Counted from the first letter of the stretch, positions 1-6,712 are shown. The stretch is DNA of 20,104 nucleotides from Phytohabitans sp036906915 (GCF_036906915.1 NZ_JBAKHX010000111.1:1-20104); one strand, 5' to 3'. The notes: a model not told the origin generated them from the letters alone. Numbers and translations are program-made.

Positions 1-80
1 GAGCGACTGGCGGCTACAGGGAGGCACAAAAGGCGCATGACCCGCGCGAGCGGAGCGAGCGCCGGTTAGCTCGGCCATGA
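1..80 (+). repeat. Dispersed structured repeat, copy A (cut by window edge)
   Basis: This stretch closely matches the right-hand two thirds of the 125-bp tandem units at 16573-16822: the strings gcgactgg, ggctacagggaggc, gcgcatgacccgcg and gagcggagcgagcgcc recur in the same order and spacing. The left part of the unit would lie before base 1. It sits just downstream of the stop of the HNH lipoprotein gene (88), in the opposite orientation to that gene. Where the tandem copies read tggtggct, this copy reads tggcggct, which would pair perfectly with the agccgcca arm of the unit. The membership is read directly from the sequence; the function is unknown. Confidence 0.8.
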
Positions 81-87
81 CGTGAGT

Positions 88-726
88 CTATGGCTTCGTG
101 CCGGGGCATGTGCCCAACATGTCGGACAACGCCGCCTTCTCCGCCGCCGTCACGGTGAGTCGCCAGAAGGCTTTCACCGAGATCCAGTCCTGGGCGTACG
201 TGCACCAGAAGTCACGGTTCGACGGTGTCCACTTTGAAGGGTCCTGGTCGCCCTTGGACCGGTTCGAGCTTGCCGACACGGCGATCAGCTGGGGCCGGGT
301 CAGGTCGTTGGCGAACTCGCCGCGACGCTGGTCGTCCCACTGGTTGGCGCCGGAACGCCAGGCCTCCGCCAGCGGCACCATGTGATCGATGTCCACATCG
401 GAGGGATCGGAGAGGGTGCGTTTGTCGTATTCGCTGTACCACTTGCCGGCGACCACGTTGCAGCCGCTCAGCCGCACATTCTGGCCGTCCCGTTCGAGCA
501 CGGTGTCGCGCACGTCGCAGTTCTTGCCGGTGTCTCGCCAATGTGGAAAGCGTTCGCGGCTGTAGCCGCGCATCGAGCCGGACTTGGCCTCGGTGAGCTG
601 GCCGAGCAGCCGCGCGGAGTCGGTGGCGGCGGACGGCGTGGCCGTCGCCTGGTCGGTGATGGTGTCGGGCGGTACACAGCCGGAGAGGGCGAGCGCCAGG
701 GCGCACAAGGTAAGGAGGGACCGCAC
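88..726 (-). CDS. Secreted HNH-family (DUF1524-like) nuclease lipoprotein
   Basis: A 212-residue protein with a short lipoprotein signal: the GTG start at 726 gives an Arg-containing n-region, a Leu/Ala-rich core and the lipobox LSGC with Cys17 as the lipidation site. The globular part carries an HNH signature. DIDHMVPLAEAW is centred on His115 and is followed about 40 residues later by SSNRSKGD (Asn155, Lys158) and a KWTPS segment, as in actinobacterial DUF1524-type HNH proteins. Four further Cys (about 70, 89, 175, 207) could form two disulfides, fitting an extracytoplasmic protein. The likely role is metal-dependent nucleic-acid cleavage at the cell surface; no substrate can be read from the sequence. 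The open frame extends to 882 but overlaps leuA and its terminator, so the start before the signal peptide was chosen. No clear ribosome-binding site precedes it. It follows leuA on the same strand, beyond a strong hairpin. Confidence 0.82.
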   Translation of the reverse strand: MRSLLTLCALALALSGCVPPDTITDQATATPSAATDSARLLGQLTEAKSGSMRGYSRERFPHWRDTGKNCDVRDTVLERDGQNVRLSGCNVVAGKWYSEYDKRTLSDPSDVDIDHMVPLAEAWRSGANQWDDQRRGEFANDLTRPQLIAVSASSNRSKGDQDPSKWTPSNRDFWCTYAQDWISVKAFWRLTVTAAEKAALSDMLGTCPGTKP

Positions 727-755
727 CCCACAAGCTTGCGGTCCCGGAGCGACGC

Positions 756-798
756 CCGCCAGCGCGCCACGCCCGACAAGATCGTGGCGCGCTGGCGG
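756..798 (-). terminator. leuA terminator hairpin
   Basis: A perfect 15-bp inverted repeat (ccgccagcgcgccac and gtggcgcgctggcgg) with a 13-nt loop starts 5 nt after the leuA stop codon. It is very GC-rich and lacks a clear T tract, which is common for actinobacterial terminators. It separates leuA from the HNH lipoprotein gene, so that gene probably depends on its own promoter or on read-through. Confidence 0.8.
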
Positions 799-803
799 CA
801 GCG

Positions 804-2531
804 TCAGATGGCGCGGTTGACCGCGCTGGTCACGGCCTTTATGGAGGCGGTGACGATGTTGGGGTCGAGGCCGATGCCCCACACGGTGCGACCGTCCACG
901 TCACACTCGATGTACGCGGCGGCCTGGGCGTCACCACCGGCGGACATGGCGTGCTCGTGGTAGTCCAGCAGCCGTACCTGCACGCCAATCGACTGGAGCG
1001 CGTTGATGTACGCGTCGATGGGGCCGTTGCCGACCGCGACGACCGACTTCGGCGAGCCGTCGAAGTGGATATCGGCGGTGATCTCAACCTTGCCCTCGAC
1101 GGTGGACACCCGATAGTCGGTCATGGTGACCCGCCCGGCACCGAGGTACTCGGCCGAGAAGATGTCGAACATCCGGCCCGGCTCGACCTCGCCGCCCTCG
1201 TTGTCGGTGTACTGCTGCACCAGGCCGGAGAATTCGATCTGCAGCCGCCGCGGCAGGTCGAGGTGGTGCTCCTCCTTCATGATGTACGCCACGCCGCCCT
1301 TGCCGGACTGCGAGTTGACCCGGATGACGGCCTCGTAGCTACGGCCCAGATCCTTCGGGTCGATCGGCAGGTAGGGCACTGCCCAGTCGTGCTTGTCGAT
1401 CGACACTCCGGCGGTCGCCGCGTCGGCGGCCAGCGCGTCGAAGCCCTTCTTGATGGCGTCCTGGTGGGAGCCGGAGAAGGCGGTGTAGACCAGGTCACCG
1501 GCGTACGGGTGGCGCTCGTGAACTGGCAGCTGGTTGCAGTACTCGACGGTGCGCTTGATCTCGTCGATGTCGCTGAAGTCGATCTGTGGGTCGATGCCCT
1601 GCGAGAACAGGTTCAGGCCCAGCGTCACCAGGTCGACGTTGCCGGTGCGCTCGCCGTTGCCGAACAGGCAGCCCTCGACGCGGTCGGCGCCGGCCAGCAT
1701 GCCGAGCTCGGCGGCGGCGACTCCGGTGCCGCGGTCGTTGTGCGGGTGCAGCGACAGCACGACGGAGGAGCGGCGCGGCAGGTGCCGGTGCATCCACTCG
1801 ATCGAGTCCGCGTACACGTTGGGGCTGGCCATCTCGACGGTGGCTGGCAGGTTGACGATCAGCGGGCGGTCGGGCGTGGGGTCCACCACGTCGATGACCG
1901 CGCCGCAGATCTCCAGCGCGTAGTCCAGCTCGGTGCCGGTGTACGACTCCGGGGAGTACTCGTAGAAGATGTCGGTGTCCGGCGTGTGGATCTCGGCGTA
2001 CTTCTGGCAGAGCCGCGCTGCGGACGTGGCGATGTCGGTGATTCCGTCGCGGTCCAGGCCGAAGACGACGCGGCGCTGGAGCGCCGAGGTCGAGTTGTAG
2101 AAGTGCACGATCGCCCGCCGCGCCCCGCGCAGCGACTCGAAGGTGCGGTCGATCAGGTGTTCCCGGCACTGCACCAGAACCTGGATGGTGACGTCGTCGG
2201 GGATCAGGTCCTGCTCGATGAGCTGGCGTACGAAGTCGAAGTCGGTCTGGCTCGCGGACGGGAAGCCGACCTCGATCTCCTTGTAGCCCATCTGCACCAG
2301 CAGGTTGAACATGCGGCGCTTGCGCTCGGGTGACATCGGGTCGATCAGGGCCTGGTTGCCATCGCGCAGGTCTACGGCGCACCAGCGTGGCGCAACCTCT
2401 ACTCGGCGGGTTGGCCACTGGCGGTCGGGCAGGTCGATGGCGAACTGCTGGTGGTATGGCTGGTAGCGCTGGAAGGGCATGCGGCTCGGGCTCTGCCGAG
2501 CAATGGGATCAGCGCCGGCTACTTCTGACAC
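804..2531 (-). CDS. leuA: 2-isopropylmalate synthase
   Basis: This enzyme condenses acetyl-CoA with 2-oxoisovalerate to give 2-isopropylmalate, the first committed step of leucine synthesis in the cytosol. The 575-residue protein shows the LeuA N-terminus (MPFQRYQPY), the catalytic start of the TIM barrel DLRDGNQAL (Arg56, Asp57), the metal-binding SLHPHNDRGTG (His262, His264) and GNGERTGNVD (291-300). A C-terminal LeuA dimer domain from about residue 430 is where leucine feedback acts in this family. The length suits the long actinobacterial form. The GTG start at 2531 is preceded by an AGAGGAG ribosome-binding site six bases away. A leucine-rich leader peptide, an attenuator-like hairpin and a dedicated promoter lie upstream (2532-2689), so expression is probably controlled by leucyl-tRNA supply. 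A terminator hairpin follows the stop. Confidence 0.98.
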   Translation of the reverse strand: MSEVAGADPIARQSPSRMPFQRYQPYHQQFAIDLPDRQWPTRRVEVAPRWCAVDLRDGNQALIDPMSPERKRRMFNLLVQMGYKEIEVGFPSASQTDFDFVRQLIEQDLIPDDVTIQVLVQCREHLIDRTFESLRGARRAIVHFYNSTSALQRRVVFGLDRDGITDIATSAARLCQKYAEIHTPDTDIFYEYSPESYTGTELDYALEICGAVIDVVDPTPDRPLIVNLPATVEMASPNVYADSIEWMHRHLPRRSSVVLSLHPHNDRGTGVAAAELGMLAGADRVEGCLFGNGERTGNVDLVTLGLNLFSQGIDPQIDFSDIDEIKRTVEYCNQLPVHERHPYAGDLVYTAFSGSHQDAIKKGFDALAADAATAGVSIDKHDWAVPYLPIDPKDLGRSYEAVIRVNSQSGKGGVAYIMKEEHHLDLPRRLQIEFSGLVQQYTDNEGGEVEPGRMFDIFSAEYLGAGRVTMTDYRVSTVEGKVEITADIHFDGSPKSVVAVGNGPIDAYINALQSIGVQVRLLDYHEHAMSAGGDAQAAAYIECDVDGRTVWGIGLDPNIVTASIKAVTSAVNRAI

Positions 2532-2585
2532 GGAGGGCTCCTCTAGAGGTCATGTGGCGAACAAGACCGGCGCGCGCGCCAAACT

Positions 2586-2623
2586 CCGCGACGAGGTGCC
2601 GGCCTTAGAGGGCCTCGTCGCGG
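2586..2623 (-). other. 11-bp attenuator-type hairpin in leuA leader
   Basis: A perfect inverted repeat of 11 bp with a 16-nt loop. The leader-peptide stop codon (2605-2607) lies in the loop, and the last codons of the peptide lie in the 5' arm. Only three T residues follow the 3' arm, so it could be a weak intrinsic terminator, but the loop complementarity to the leuA ribosome-binding site suggests a translational role instead. Confidence 0.8.
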
Positions 2624-2649
2624 CGGCGAAGAAGGAGCGCCTGCCACAT
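2605..2649 (-). CDS. leuA leader peptide (14 aa, Leu-rich)
   Basis: This short frame encodes MWQALLLRRRDEAL followed by TAA. Leu occupies positions 5, 6, 7 and 14, encoded CTC, CTT, CTT and CTC; the two CTT codons are unusual in such GC-rich DNA and would slow translation when leucyl-tRNA is short. The frame starts 3 nt after the predicted transcription start at 2652, so it would be translated from a leaderless or nearly leaderless RNA; no ribosome-binding site is visible. The Leu run sits just before the 5' arm of the leader hairpin, the geometry expected for ribosome-mediated control. It is too short for ordinary gene calling. The identification rests on the Leu run, its position before leuA and the hairpin, with no homology search. 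Confidence 0.82.
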   Translation of the reverse strand: MWQALLLRRRDEAL

Positions 2650-2659
2650 GACAAACGAC

Positions 2660-2689
2660 ACTCTAGGTGATCGCAGCGCCGATTACCAA
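2660..2689 (-). promoter_or_regulatory. leuA leader promoter
   Basis: On the minus strand, TTGGTA (2689-2684) and TAGAGT (2665-2660) are separated by 18 bp, a reasonable match to the -35 and -10 boxes of the housekeeping sigma factor. The expected start is G2652, which puts the leader-peptide ATG at +4. The promoter lies inside the end of the nitroreductase gene, and the TAG stop codon of that gene is the first half of the -10 box. Confidence 0.6.
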
Positions 2690-3208
2690 CTCGGACCGTG
2701 GACGACGGCGACGCAGCGTGATTTCGAGAGTGCGCAGATCGGGCGGGAGCGACGCCGGGTCACCGAGCCGGCCAACCGCGAGAACGACCTTGGGAAGCAG
2801 GTCGTCGGACAGGTCGAGATCGGCGCGCAGGCCGGCGCGGTCGATGCCCGTGATCTGGTGGACGTGCAGGCGGAGCGCCGTCGCCTGGACTGAGATATGC
2901 GCCACAGCCTGCCCCAGGTCGTACGCCGCGTGGGGCGTGCCAGGGTCTACGACATACCCGGCGACGATCAGCGCGGACGCACTGCCGGCCCACCGCTGGC
3001 TCGCGGCACCGAGGTTGATGAAGATCCGTTTGTGTGTCTCGGTGTGGCGCCGGCCCACCAGGAACCGCCAGGGCTGGCTGTTTCCCACCGATGGCGCCCA
3101 ACGGGCGGCCTCCAGTAGCGAGGTGATGTCATCGTCGGCCAGCTGGGCGGCCGGGTCGAACGCACGCGGACTCCACCGAGTCGCGAGCAAGGGGTGTAGC
3201 TCGGACAT
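2663..3208 (-). CDS. Nitroreductase family protein
   Basis: A 181-residue protein of the FMN-dependent nitroreductase superfamily. The N-terminus has the family's RWSPRAFDP segment (about 10-18, the conserved Arg-Ser/Pro-Arg-x-Phe FMN contact), followed by LLEAARWAPSVGNSQPWRFLV (about 34-54), the hallmark A-x-x-A-P-S-x-x-N-x-Q-P-W motif. Members reduce nitro compounds, quinones or flavins with NAD(P)H in the cytosol; the substrate cannot be predicted. The ATG at 3208 was chosen because it directly precedes the family N-terminus; the open frame extends further upstream without family similarity. The ribosome-binding site is weak. It is downstream of the lipoprotein gene on the same strand (84-bp gap) and upstream of leuA, whose promoter overlaps its 3' end. 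Confidence 0.9.
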   Translation of the reverse strand: MSELHPLLATRWSPRAFDPAAQLADDDITSLLEAARWAPSVGNSQPWRFLVGRRHTETHKRIFINLGAASQRWAGSASALIVAGYVVDPGTPHAAYDLGQAVAHISVQATALRLHVHQITGIDRAGLRADLDLSDDLLPKVVLAVGRLGDPASLPPDLRTLEITLRRRRPRSELVIGAAIT

Positions 3209-3292
3209 GGCGCCGAGTGTGCCCCAATGGGCGGTCCGTCTCCACCCTGGGGTCACCCGGCGTGTCCGGAAGCCGACGAGACGTGACCGCAT

Positions 3293-4105
3293 TCACCCGT
3301 TAGGGGATGGACTTGACGAGGCACTCGCGGACGCCGAAACGGTGGGTGTCGGTGGCGCCGCCATGCCAAGCGCCTCGCCATTGACGACCGGGCCGGCGAG
3401 CGTGACGGTGGCCGGCGGCGCGGCCGGCGGATTCGTCAGCTTCAGCGTGCCGTACGCCAACCGGGCCGCGGTCAGCGTGCCGTCACTGTCGTAGCAGTAG
3501 ATGCCGACGTCGAGGGGCGCCTTCAACGAGGTGGTGGTCGACTCGACGGAGAAGCAGGTGCCCTGGGCGCCGGAGATCGGCTTCGTGACCGACACCGCGA
3601 GCGGCGCCGCGCGGTCGATGAGCACCTCTCGCGAGTCGGTGAAGGGATGCCACACGCGTGGGTCGACCTTGGCGTCCACGCGGCCACCTGGCCCCGCGAC
3701 CCGGACGCAGGTGGGCTGCACCGGCCGGGAGGGCGACGGCAGCGCGCACTGGTAGATGCCCTCGCCGTTCTGCGCCATCGACACGTCGACGGTGCCGCCG
3801 AGAGCGGCCTCCGGGATGTCGACCCGCCAGCTTCCGTCCGTGGCGCTCGTCACCACCACGGTCCGGTCCGGCCGGCCGGAGACCGAGAGCGTGTAGGTCG
3901 CGGTGAGCTTGCGGTCCTTCGCCGCGGCGGCGAGCGCCGCCAGCTGCTGGCGCGCGTCGCCGGGGCCTGTCGCCGCAGGTGGGGCCGGGTCTGTCGCCGC
4001 TGGTGCCGGATCACCCTGCCCGCAGGCGGTCAGCGTGATCAGCCCAGCGACCACGCCTGCGCCGAGGGGTCCGCGGAAGATGGCGGAGCGCACACTCACG
4101 TTCAT
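3293..4105 (-). CDS. Putative lipoprotein of unknown function
   Basis: A 270-residue protein with a type II signal peptide: Arg6 and Arg11, then a hydrophobic stretch ending LITLTAC with Cys28 as the predicted lipidated residue. A Pro/Ala/Thr-rich spacer follows, then a beta-rich domain with repeated short strands (for example ATYTLSVSGRPDRTVVVTS) and four Cys that could pair. The tail is Ser/Ala/Pro-rich and low in complexity. The overall design resembles actinobacterial surface lipoproteins, some of which carry lipids or bind the wall, but I do not recognise a named family. The ATG at 4105 precedes a normal signal peptide; a GTG two codons later is also possible. It is divergent from lysC across a 176-bp region. 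Confidence 0.75.
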   Translation of the reverse strand: MNVSVRSAIFRGPLGAGVVAGLITLTACGQGDPAPAATDPAPPAATGPGDARQQLAALAAAAKDRKLTATYTLSVSGRPDRTVVVTSATDGSWRVDIPEAALGGTVDVSMAQNGEGIYQCALPSPSRPVQPTCVRVAGPGGRVDAKVDPRVWHPFTDSREVLIDRAAPLAVSVTKPISGAQGTCFSVESTTTSLKAPLDVGIYCYDSDGTLTAARLAYGTLKLTNPPAAPPATVTLAGPVVNGEALGMAAPPTPTVSASASASSSPSPNG

Positions 4106-4134
4106 ATTCTCGGCTCGGATCCCGCGGCGGCTCG

Positions 4135-4214
4135 TTGACACGCCGGAAGCGACGCTGGTTACGGGCCGGATGCTGGGATCGCGTGGTCGCATGGTCACTG
4201 CGCGCCGGTACCCT
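4135..4214 (+). promoter_or_regulatory. Candidate lysC-asd promoter region
   Basis: A perfect -35 hexamer TTGACA occurs at 4135-4140, but the hexamer at the proper spacing (TTACGG, 4159-4164, 18 bp) is a poor -10 box. A second candidate -10, TACCCT (4209-4214), has only a weak -35 upstream. One of the two probably drives lysC, but the sequence does not decide which. Confidence 0.35.
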
Positions 4215-4231
4215 GGGGTCGACTTACTCGG

Positions 4232-4254
4232 CGCCGCCGGCCAGCCCGGCGGCG
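4232..4254 (+). other. GC-rich hairpin in lysC 5' untranslated region
   Basis: A perfect 9-bp stem (cgccgccgg and ccggcggcg) with a 5-nt loop ends about 12 nt before the lysC ribosome-binding site. It could affect lysC translation or transcript stability. No aptamer-like conserved core such as a lysine riboswitch was recognised, and no leader peptide with a run of relevant codons was found. Confidence 0.4.
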
Positions 4255-4281
4255 TCCGCACGTACGGAAGGACGGGCTGCC

Positions 4282-5547
4282 GTGGCGCTGGTGGTGCAGA
4301 AGTACGGCGGTTCCTCGGTCGCGGACGCTGAACGCATCAAGCGGGTCGCCGAGCGCATCGTCGGCGCGCGCAAGGCCGGTGACGACGTGGTCGTCGTGGT
4401 CTCGGCGATGGGCGACACCACCGATGAGCTGCTCGACCTGGCCCATCAGGTCAGTCCGCTGCCCGCCGGGCGCGAGCTCGACATGCTCCTCACCGCGGGC
4501 GAGCGGATCTCGATGGCGCTGCTCGCGATGGCGATAAACAACCTCGGGTACGAGGCACGGTCGTACACCGGCTCGCAGGCGGGTGTGATCACCACGTCGG
4601 TGCACGGGCGGGCCCGGATCATCGACGTGACGCCTGGTCGGCTGCGCAGTGCGCTCGACGAGGGCGCGATCGCGATCGTGGCCGGCTTCCAGGGCGTCTC
4701 CCAGGACACCAAGGACATCACGACGCTGGGCCGCGGCGGCTCCGACACCACGGCCGTAGCGCTCGCCGCCGCCCTCCACGCGGACGTCTGCGAGATCTAT
4801 ACGGACGTTGATGGCGTCTTCACCGCAGATCCCCGGATCGTGTCCAATGCGCGCCATATCCGGCAGATCACGTACGAAGAGATGCTGGAGCTAGCGGCGT
4901 GCGGCGCAAAGGTGTTGCACTTGCGCAGCGTGGAATATGCGCGCCGGGCGGGCCTGCCGATCCACGTCCGCTCGTCGTACACGTACAACACCGGCACCAT
5001 GGTCACCGGAGCGATGGAGGACCTTCCGTTGGAGCAGGCACTGATCACCGGCGTCGCCCACGACCGCAGCGAGGCGAAGATCACCATCGTGGCGGTACCG
5101 GACGAGCCGGGTGCGGCCGCGCGGATCTTCGAGACGGTCGCCAACGCGGAGATCAACCTCGACATGATCGTGCAGAACGTCTCCACCGAGGGAACCGGGC
5201 GCACCGACATCTCGTTCACGCTCCCCAAGGCCGACGGGCCGACGGCGATGGCAGCGCTCAGCAAGATCCAGGAACCGGTGAAGTTCAAGGGCCTCCTTTA
5301 CGACGACCATGTCGGTAAGGTGTCGCTGATCGGAGCGGGCATGCGGTCGCATCCCGGCGTCGCGGCGAAGTTCTTCGCGGCACTCGGCGAGGCCGGCGTC
5401 AACATCGAGATGATCTCCACCTCGGAGATCCGGGTGTCTGTCGTCTGCCGCGACACCGACCTGGACGCGGCCGTGAGCGCCGTTCACGAAGCTTTTGACC
5501 TCGGTGGTACGGAGGAAGCGGTCGTATACGCCGGGACGGGGAGGTAA
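4282..5547 (+). CDS. lysC: Aspartate kinase (aspartokinase alpha subunit, with nested beta)
   Basis: It phosphorylates aspartate with ATP, the entry step to lysine/diaminopimelate, threonine, methionine and isoleucine. The 421-residue protein has the kinase motif VQKYGGSSV (5-13), the GERISM segment, GFQGV and LGRGGSDTTA of the amino-acid kinase fold. Two ACT domains follow from about residue 260, with VSLIGAGMRSHPGV and NIEMISTSEIRVSV, where lysine and threonine feedback acts in this family. The GTG at 4282 is preceded by GGAAGGA about nine bases away and gives the usual actinobacterial N-terminus (VALVVQKYGG); the longer open frame upstream has no similarity. It is followed seven bases later by asd, so the two are co-transcribed. 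A nested start for the separate beta subunit is described in its own entry. Confidence 0.98.
   Translation: MALVVQKYGGSSVADAERIKRVAERIVGARKAGDDVVVVVSAMGDTTDELLDLAHQVSPLPAGRELDMLLTAGERISMALLAMAINNLGYEARSYTGSQAGVITTSVHGRARIIDVTPGRLRSALDEGAIAIVAGFQGVSQDTKDITTLGRGGSDTTAVALAAALHADVCEIYTDVDGVFTADPRIVSNARHIRQITYEEMLELAACGAKVLHLRSVEYARRAGLPIHVRSSYTYNTGTMVTGAMEDLPLEQALITGVAHDRSEAKITIVAVPDEPGAAARIFETVANAEINLDMIVQNVSTEGTGRTDISFTLPKADGPTAMAALSKIQEPVKFKGLLYDDHVGKVSLIGAGMRSHPGVAAKFFAALGEAGVNIEMISTSEIRVSVVCRDTDLDAAVSAVHEAFDLGGTEEAVVYAGTGR
5029..5547 (+). CDS. Aspartokinase beta subunit (in-frame internal start, predicted)
   Basis: In Corynebacterium and some other bacteria the lysC gene makes two proteins, the full alpha chain and a beta chain equal to its regulatory C-terminus. 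Here a TTG codon at 5029 is preceded by GGAGGA (5016-5021) at a seven-base spacing. It begins LEQALITGV, in register with the corynebacterial beta start (MEEAVLTGV, from memory). It is codon 250 of lysC and would give 172 residues, the position and length I recall for C. glutamicum. The nearer ATG at 5014 has its ribosome-binding site too close. Two ACT domains would make up the product. Start-site use is inferred. Confidence 0.7.
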   Translation: MEQALITGVAHDRSEAKITIVAVPDEPGAAARIFETVANAEINLDMIVQNVSTEGTGRTDISFTLPKADGPTAMAALSKIQEPVKFKGLLYDDHVGKVSLIGAGMRSHPGVAAKFFAALGEAGVNIEMISTSEIRVSVVCRDTDLDAAVSAVHEAFDLGGTEEAVVYAGTGR

Positions 5548-5554
5548 AGCCCCT

Positions 5555-6607
5555 ATGGCCGGACCCACGCTCGCCGTCGTCGGAGCGACCGGAGCCGTCG
5601 GCACCGTCATGTGCGAGCTGCTGTCGGCACGCCGGAACGTCTGGGGCGAGATTCGCCTGGTGGCATCGGCGCGTTCGGCTGGCAAGACGATCATGTGCCG
5701 GGGCGAGGAGCTGACCGTTCAGGCGCTCACGCCCGAGGTGTTCGACGGCGTAGACGTGGCGATGTTCGACGTGCCCGACGAGGTGTCCGTCGAGTGGGCG
5801 CCGGTCGCGACGGCGCGTGGCGCGGTGGTGGTCGACAACTCCGGCGCGTTCCGCATGGACAGGGACGTGCCGCTCGTCGTCCCCGAGATCAACCCGGAGC
5901 AGGTGCGCAACAGGCCCAAGGGCATCATCGCCAACGCCAACTGCACCACCCTCGCCATGATCGTGGCGGTGGCGCCGCTGCACCGCGAGTACGGCCTGCG
6001 CGAGCTGGTGCTCGCCTCGTACCAGGCGGTTTCCGGTGCCGGCCAGGTCGGCGTCGACACGCTGCACGACCAGCTCGCGAAGATCGCCGGTGATCGGGTG
6101 CTCGGCTCCCGTCCCGGCAACGTCCGGCAGGCCGTCGGCGATGATCTCGGGCCGTTCCCGGCGCCGCTCGCGCTCAACGTCGTGCCGTGGGCCGGCTCGC
6201 TCAAGGACGCCGGCTGGTCGTCCGAGGAGCTCAAGCTCCGCAACGAGTCGCGCAAGATCCTCGGGCTGCCCGACCTGAAGGTGTCGGCCACCTGCGTGCG
6301 TGTACCGGTGGTGACCGGTCACTCGGTGGCCGTCCACGCGGTCTTCGGCACCGAGGTCGACAGCGAGGGCGCGCGTGAGGCGCTGCGCAACGCGCCCGGC
6401 GTGATCCTGGTCGACGACCCGGCGGCCGGGGAGTTCCCGATGCCGATCGACGCGGTCGGCACCGACCCCTCGTGGGTGGGCCGGCTGCGGCGCTCGATGG
6501 ACGACCCGCGCGCGCTCGACCTCTTCGTCACTGGCGACAACCTGCGCAAGGGCGCGGCCCTCAACACCGCCCAGATCGCCGAACTGCTCGCGGCGGAGCT
6601 GAGCTAA
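5555..6607 (+). CDS. asd: Aspartate-semialdehyde dehydrogenase
   Basis: It reduces aspartyl phosphate, the LysC product, to aspartate semialdehyde with NADPH, supplying the lysine/DAP and threonine/methionine branches. The 350-residue protein starts with a nucleotide-binding VVGATGAVGTVM (8-19) and contains the phosphate/substrate contact ARSAGK (39-44). The catalytic loop IIANANCTT has the nucleophile Cys130, and VVTGHSVAVHA carries the general-base His. The stretch MFDVPDEVS near residue 70 replaces the SAGGSVS of the E. coli-like form, a variant I associate with Micromonospora/Streptomyces-type Asd. The ATG at 5555 is preceded by GGGGAGGT. It is the second gene of the lysC-asd operon and ends at a strong hairpin. 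Confidence 0.97.
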   Translation: MAGPTLAVVGATGAVGTVMCELLSARRNVWGEIRLVASARSAGKTIMCRGEELTVQALTPEVFDGVDVAMFDVPDEVSVEWAPVATARGAVVVDNSGAFRMDRDVPLVVPEINPEQVRNRPKGIIANANCTTLAMIVAVAPLHREYGLRELVLASYQAVSGAGQVGVDTLHDQLAKIAGDRVLGSRPGNVRQAVGDDLGPFPAPLALNVVPWAGSLKDAGWSSEELKLRNESRKILGLPDLKVSATCVRVPVVTGHSVAVHAVFGTEVDSEGAREALRNAPGVILVDDPAAGEFPMPIDAVGTDPSWVGRLRRSMDDPRALDLFVTGDNLRKGAALNTAQIAELLAAELS

Positions 6608-6616
6608 CTGGCCCTC

Positions 6617-6642
6617 GGGCGGCTCGCGTCCGCGAGCCGCCC
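6617..6642. terminator. Bidirectional terminator between asd and the GGDEF gene
   Basis: A perfect 12-bp inverted repeat (gggcggctcgcg and cgcgagccgccc) with only two unpaired central bases lies 9 nt after the asd stop. It lies between convergent genes and could terminate both. No T tract is present. Confidence 0.8.
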
Positions 6643-6645
6643 TAT

Positions 6646-6712
6646 AGATCGCAGTCGCTGCGCTCCCTGCGCTTTGTGCGATCTGCGGGCGGCAGCGCGC
6701 TCACGCGCTAAC
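6646..6712 (-). repeat. Dispersed structured repeat, copy C
   Basis: On the minus strand this stretch shares ccgcag, then cacaaagcg, agggagcgcagcgactg with the tandem units at 16573-16822, and gcgtgagcg earlier in the unit. The core is enclosed by a perfect 8-bp stem, agatcgca (minus, 6684-6677) with tgcgatct (minus, 6653-6646). In the tandem units the same position has a different stem, agccgcca with tggtggct. The stop codon of the GGDEF gene (6708-6710) lies at the left edge of the element. Confidence 0.75.

Larger units (their letters stand above)
2538..2652 (-). promoter_or_regulatory. leuA leader RNA: leucine-responsive attenuator/translational switch
   Basis: The untranslated leader contains three nested pairings readable on the minus strand. 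(1) An 11-bp perfect hairpin, ccgcgacgagg (2623-2613) with cctcgtcgcgg (2596-2586), whose 5' arm lies within the end of the leader peptide. (2) The loop of that hairpin holds CCUCUA (2611-2606), fully complementary to UAGAGG (2545-2540) in the leuA ribosome-binding site, which would make a pseudoknot. (3) GUCAUGUGGC at the predicted RNA 5' end (2652-2643) is perfectly complementary to GCCACAUGAC (2558-2549), directly before the ribosome-binding site. A ribosome stalled on the Leu codons would cover the 5' arm of the hairpin and free the leuA site; completion of the leader would allow it to be hidden. Leu-codon leaders of actinobacterial leuA, including a predicted pseudoknotted 'LEU element', are known from the literature as I recall; the match to that model here is inferred. 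Confidence 0.75.

Noticed and set aside
951..2333. 460-codon frame opposite leuA
   Set aside because: Val/Asp/Leu-rich shadow of leuA without recognisable motifs or ribosome-binding site.
5014..5547. ATG at 5014 as the aspartokinase beta start
   Set aside because: The upstream CCGGAG lies only two bases away; the TTG at 5029 has a properly spaced GGAGGA and better register with the known beta start.
6617..6642. Part of the dispersed repeat
   Set aside because: This 12-bp palindrome shares no core with the repeat copies and fits a convergent terminator; it merely lies next to copy C.
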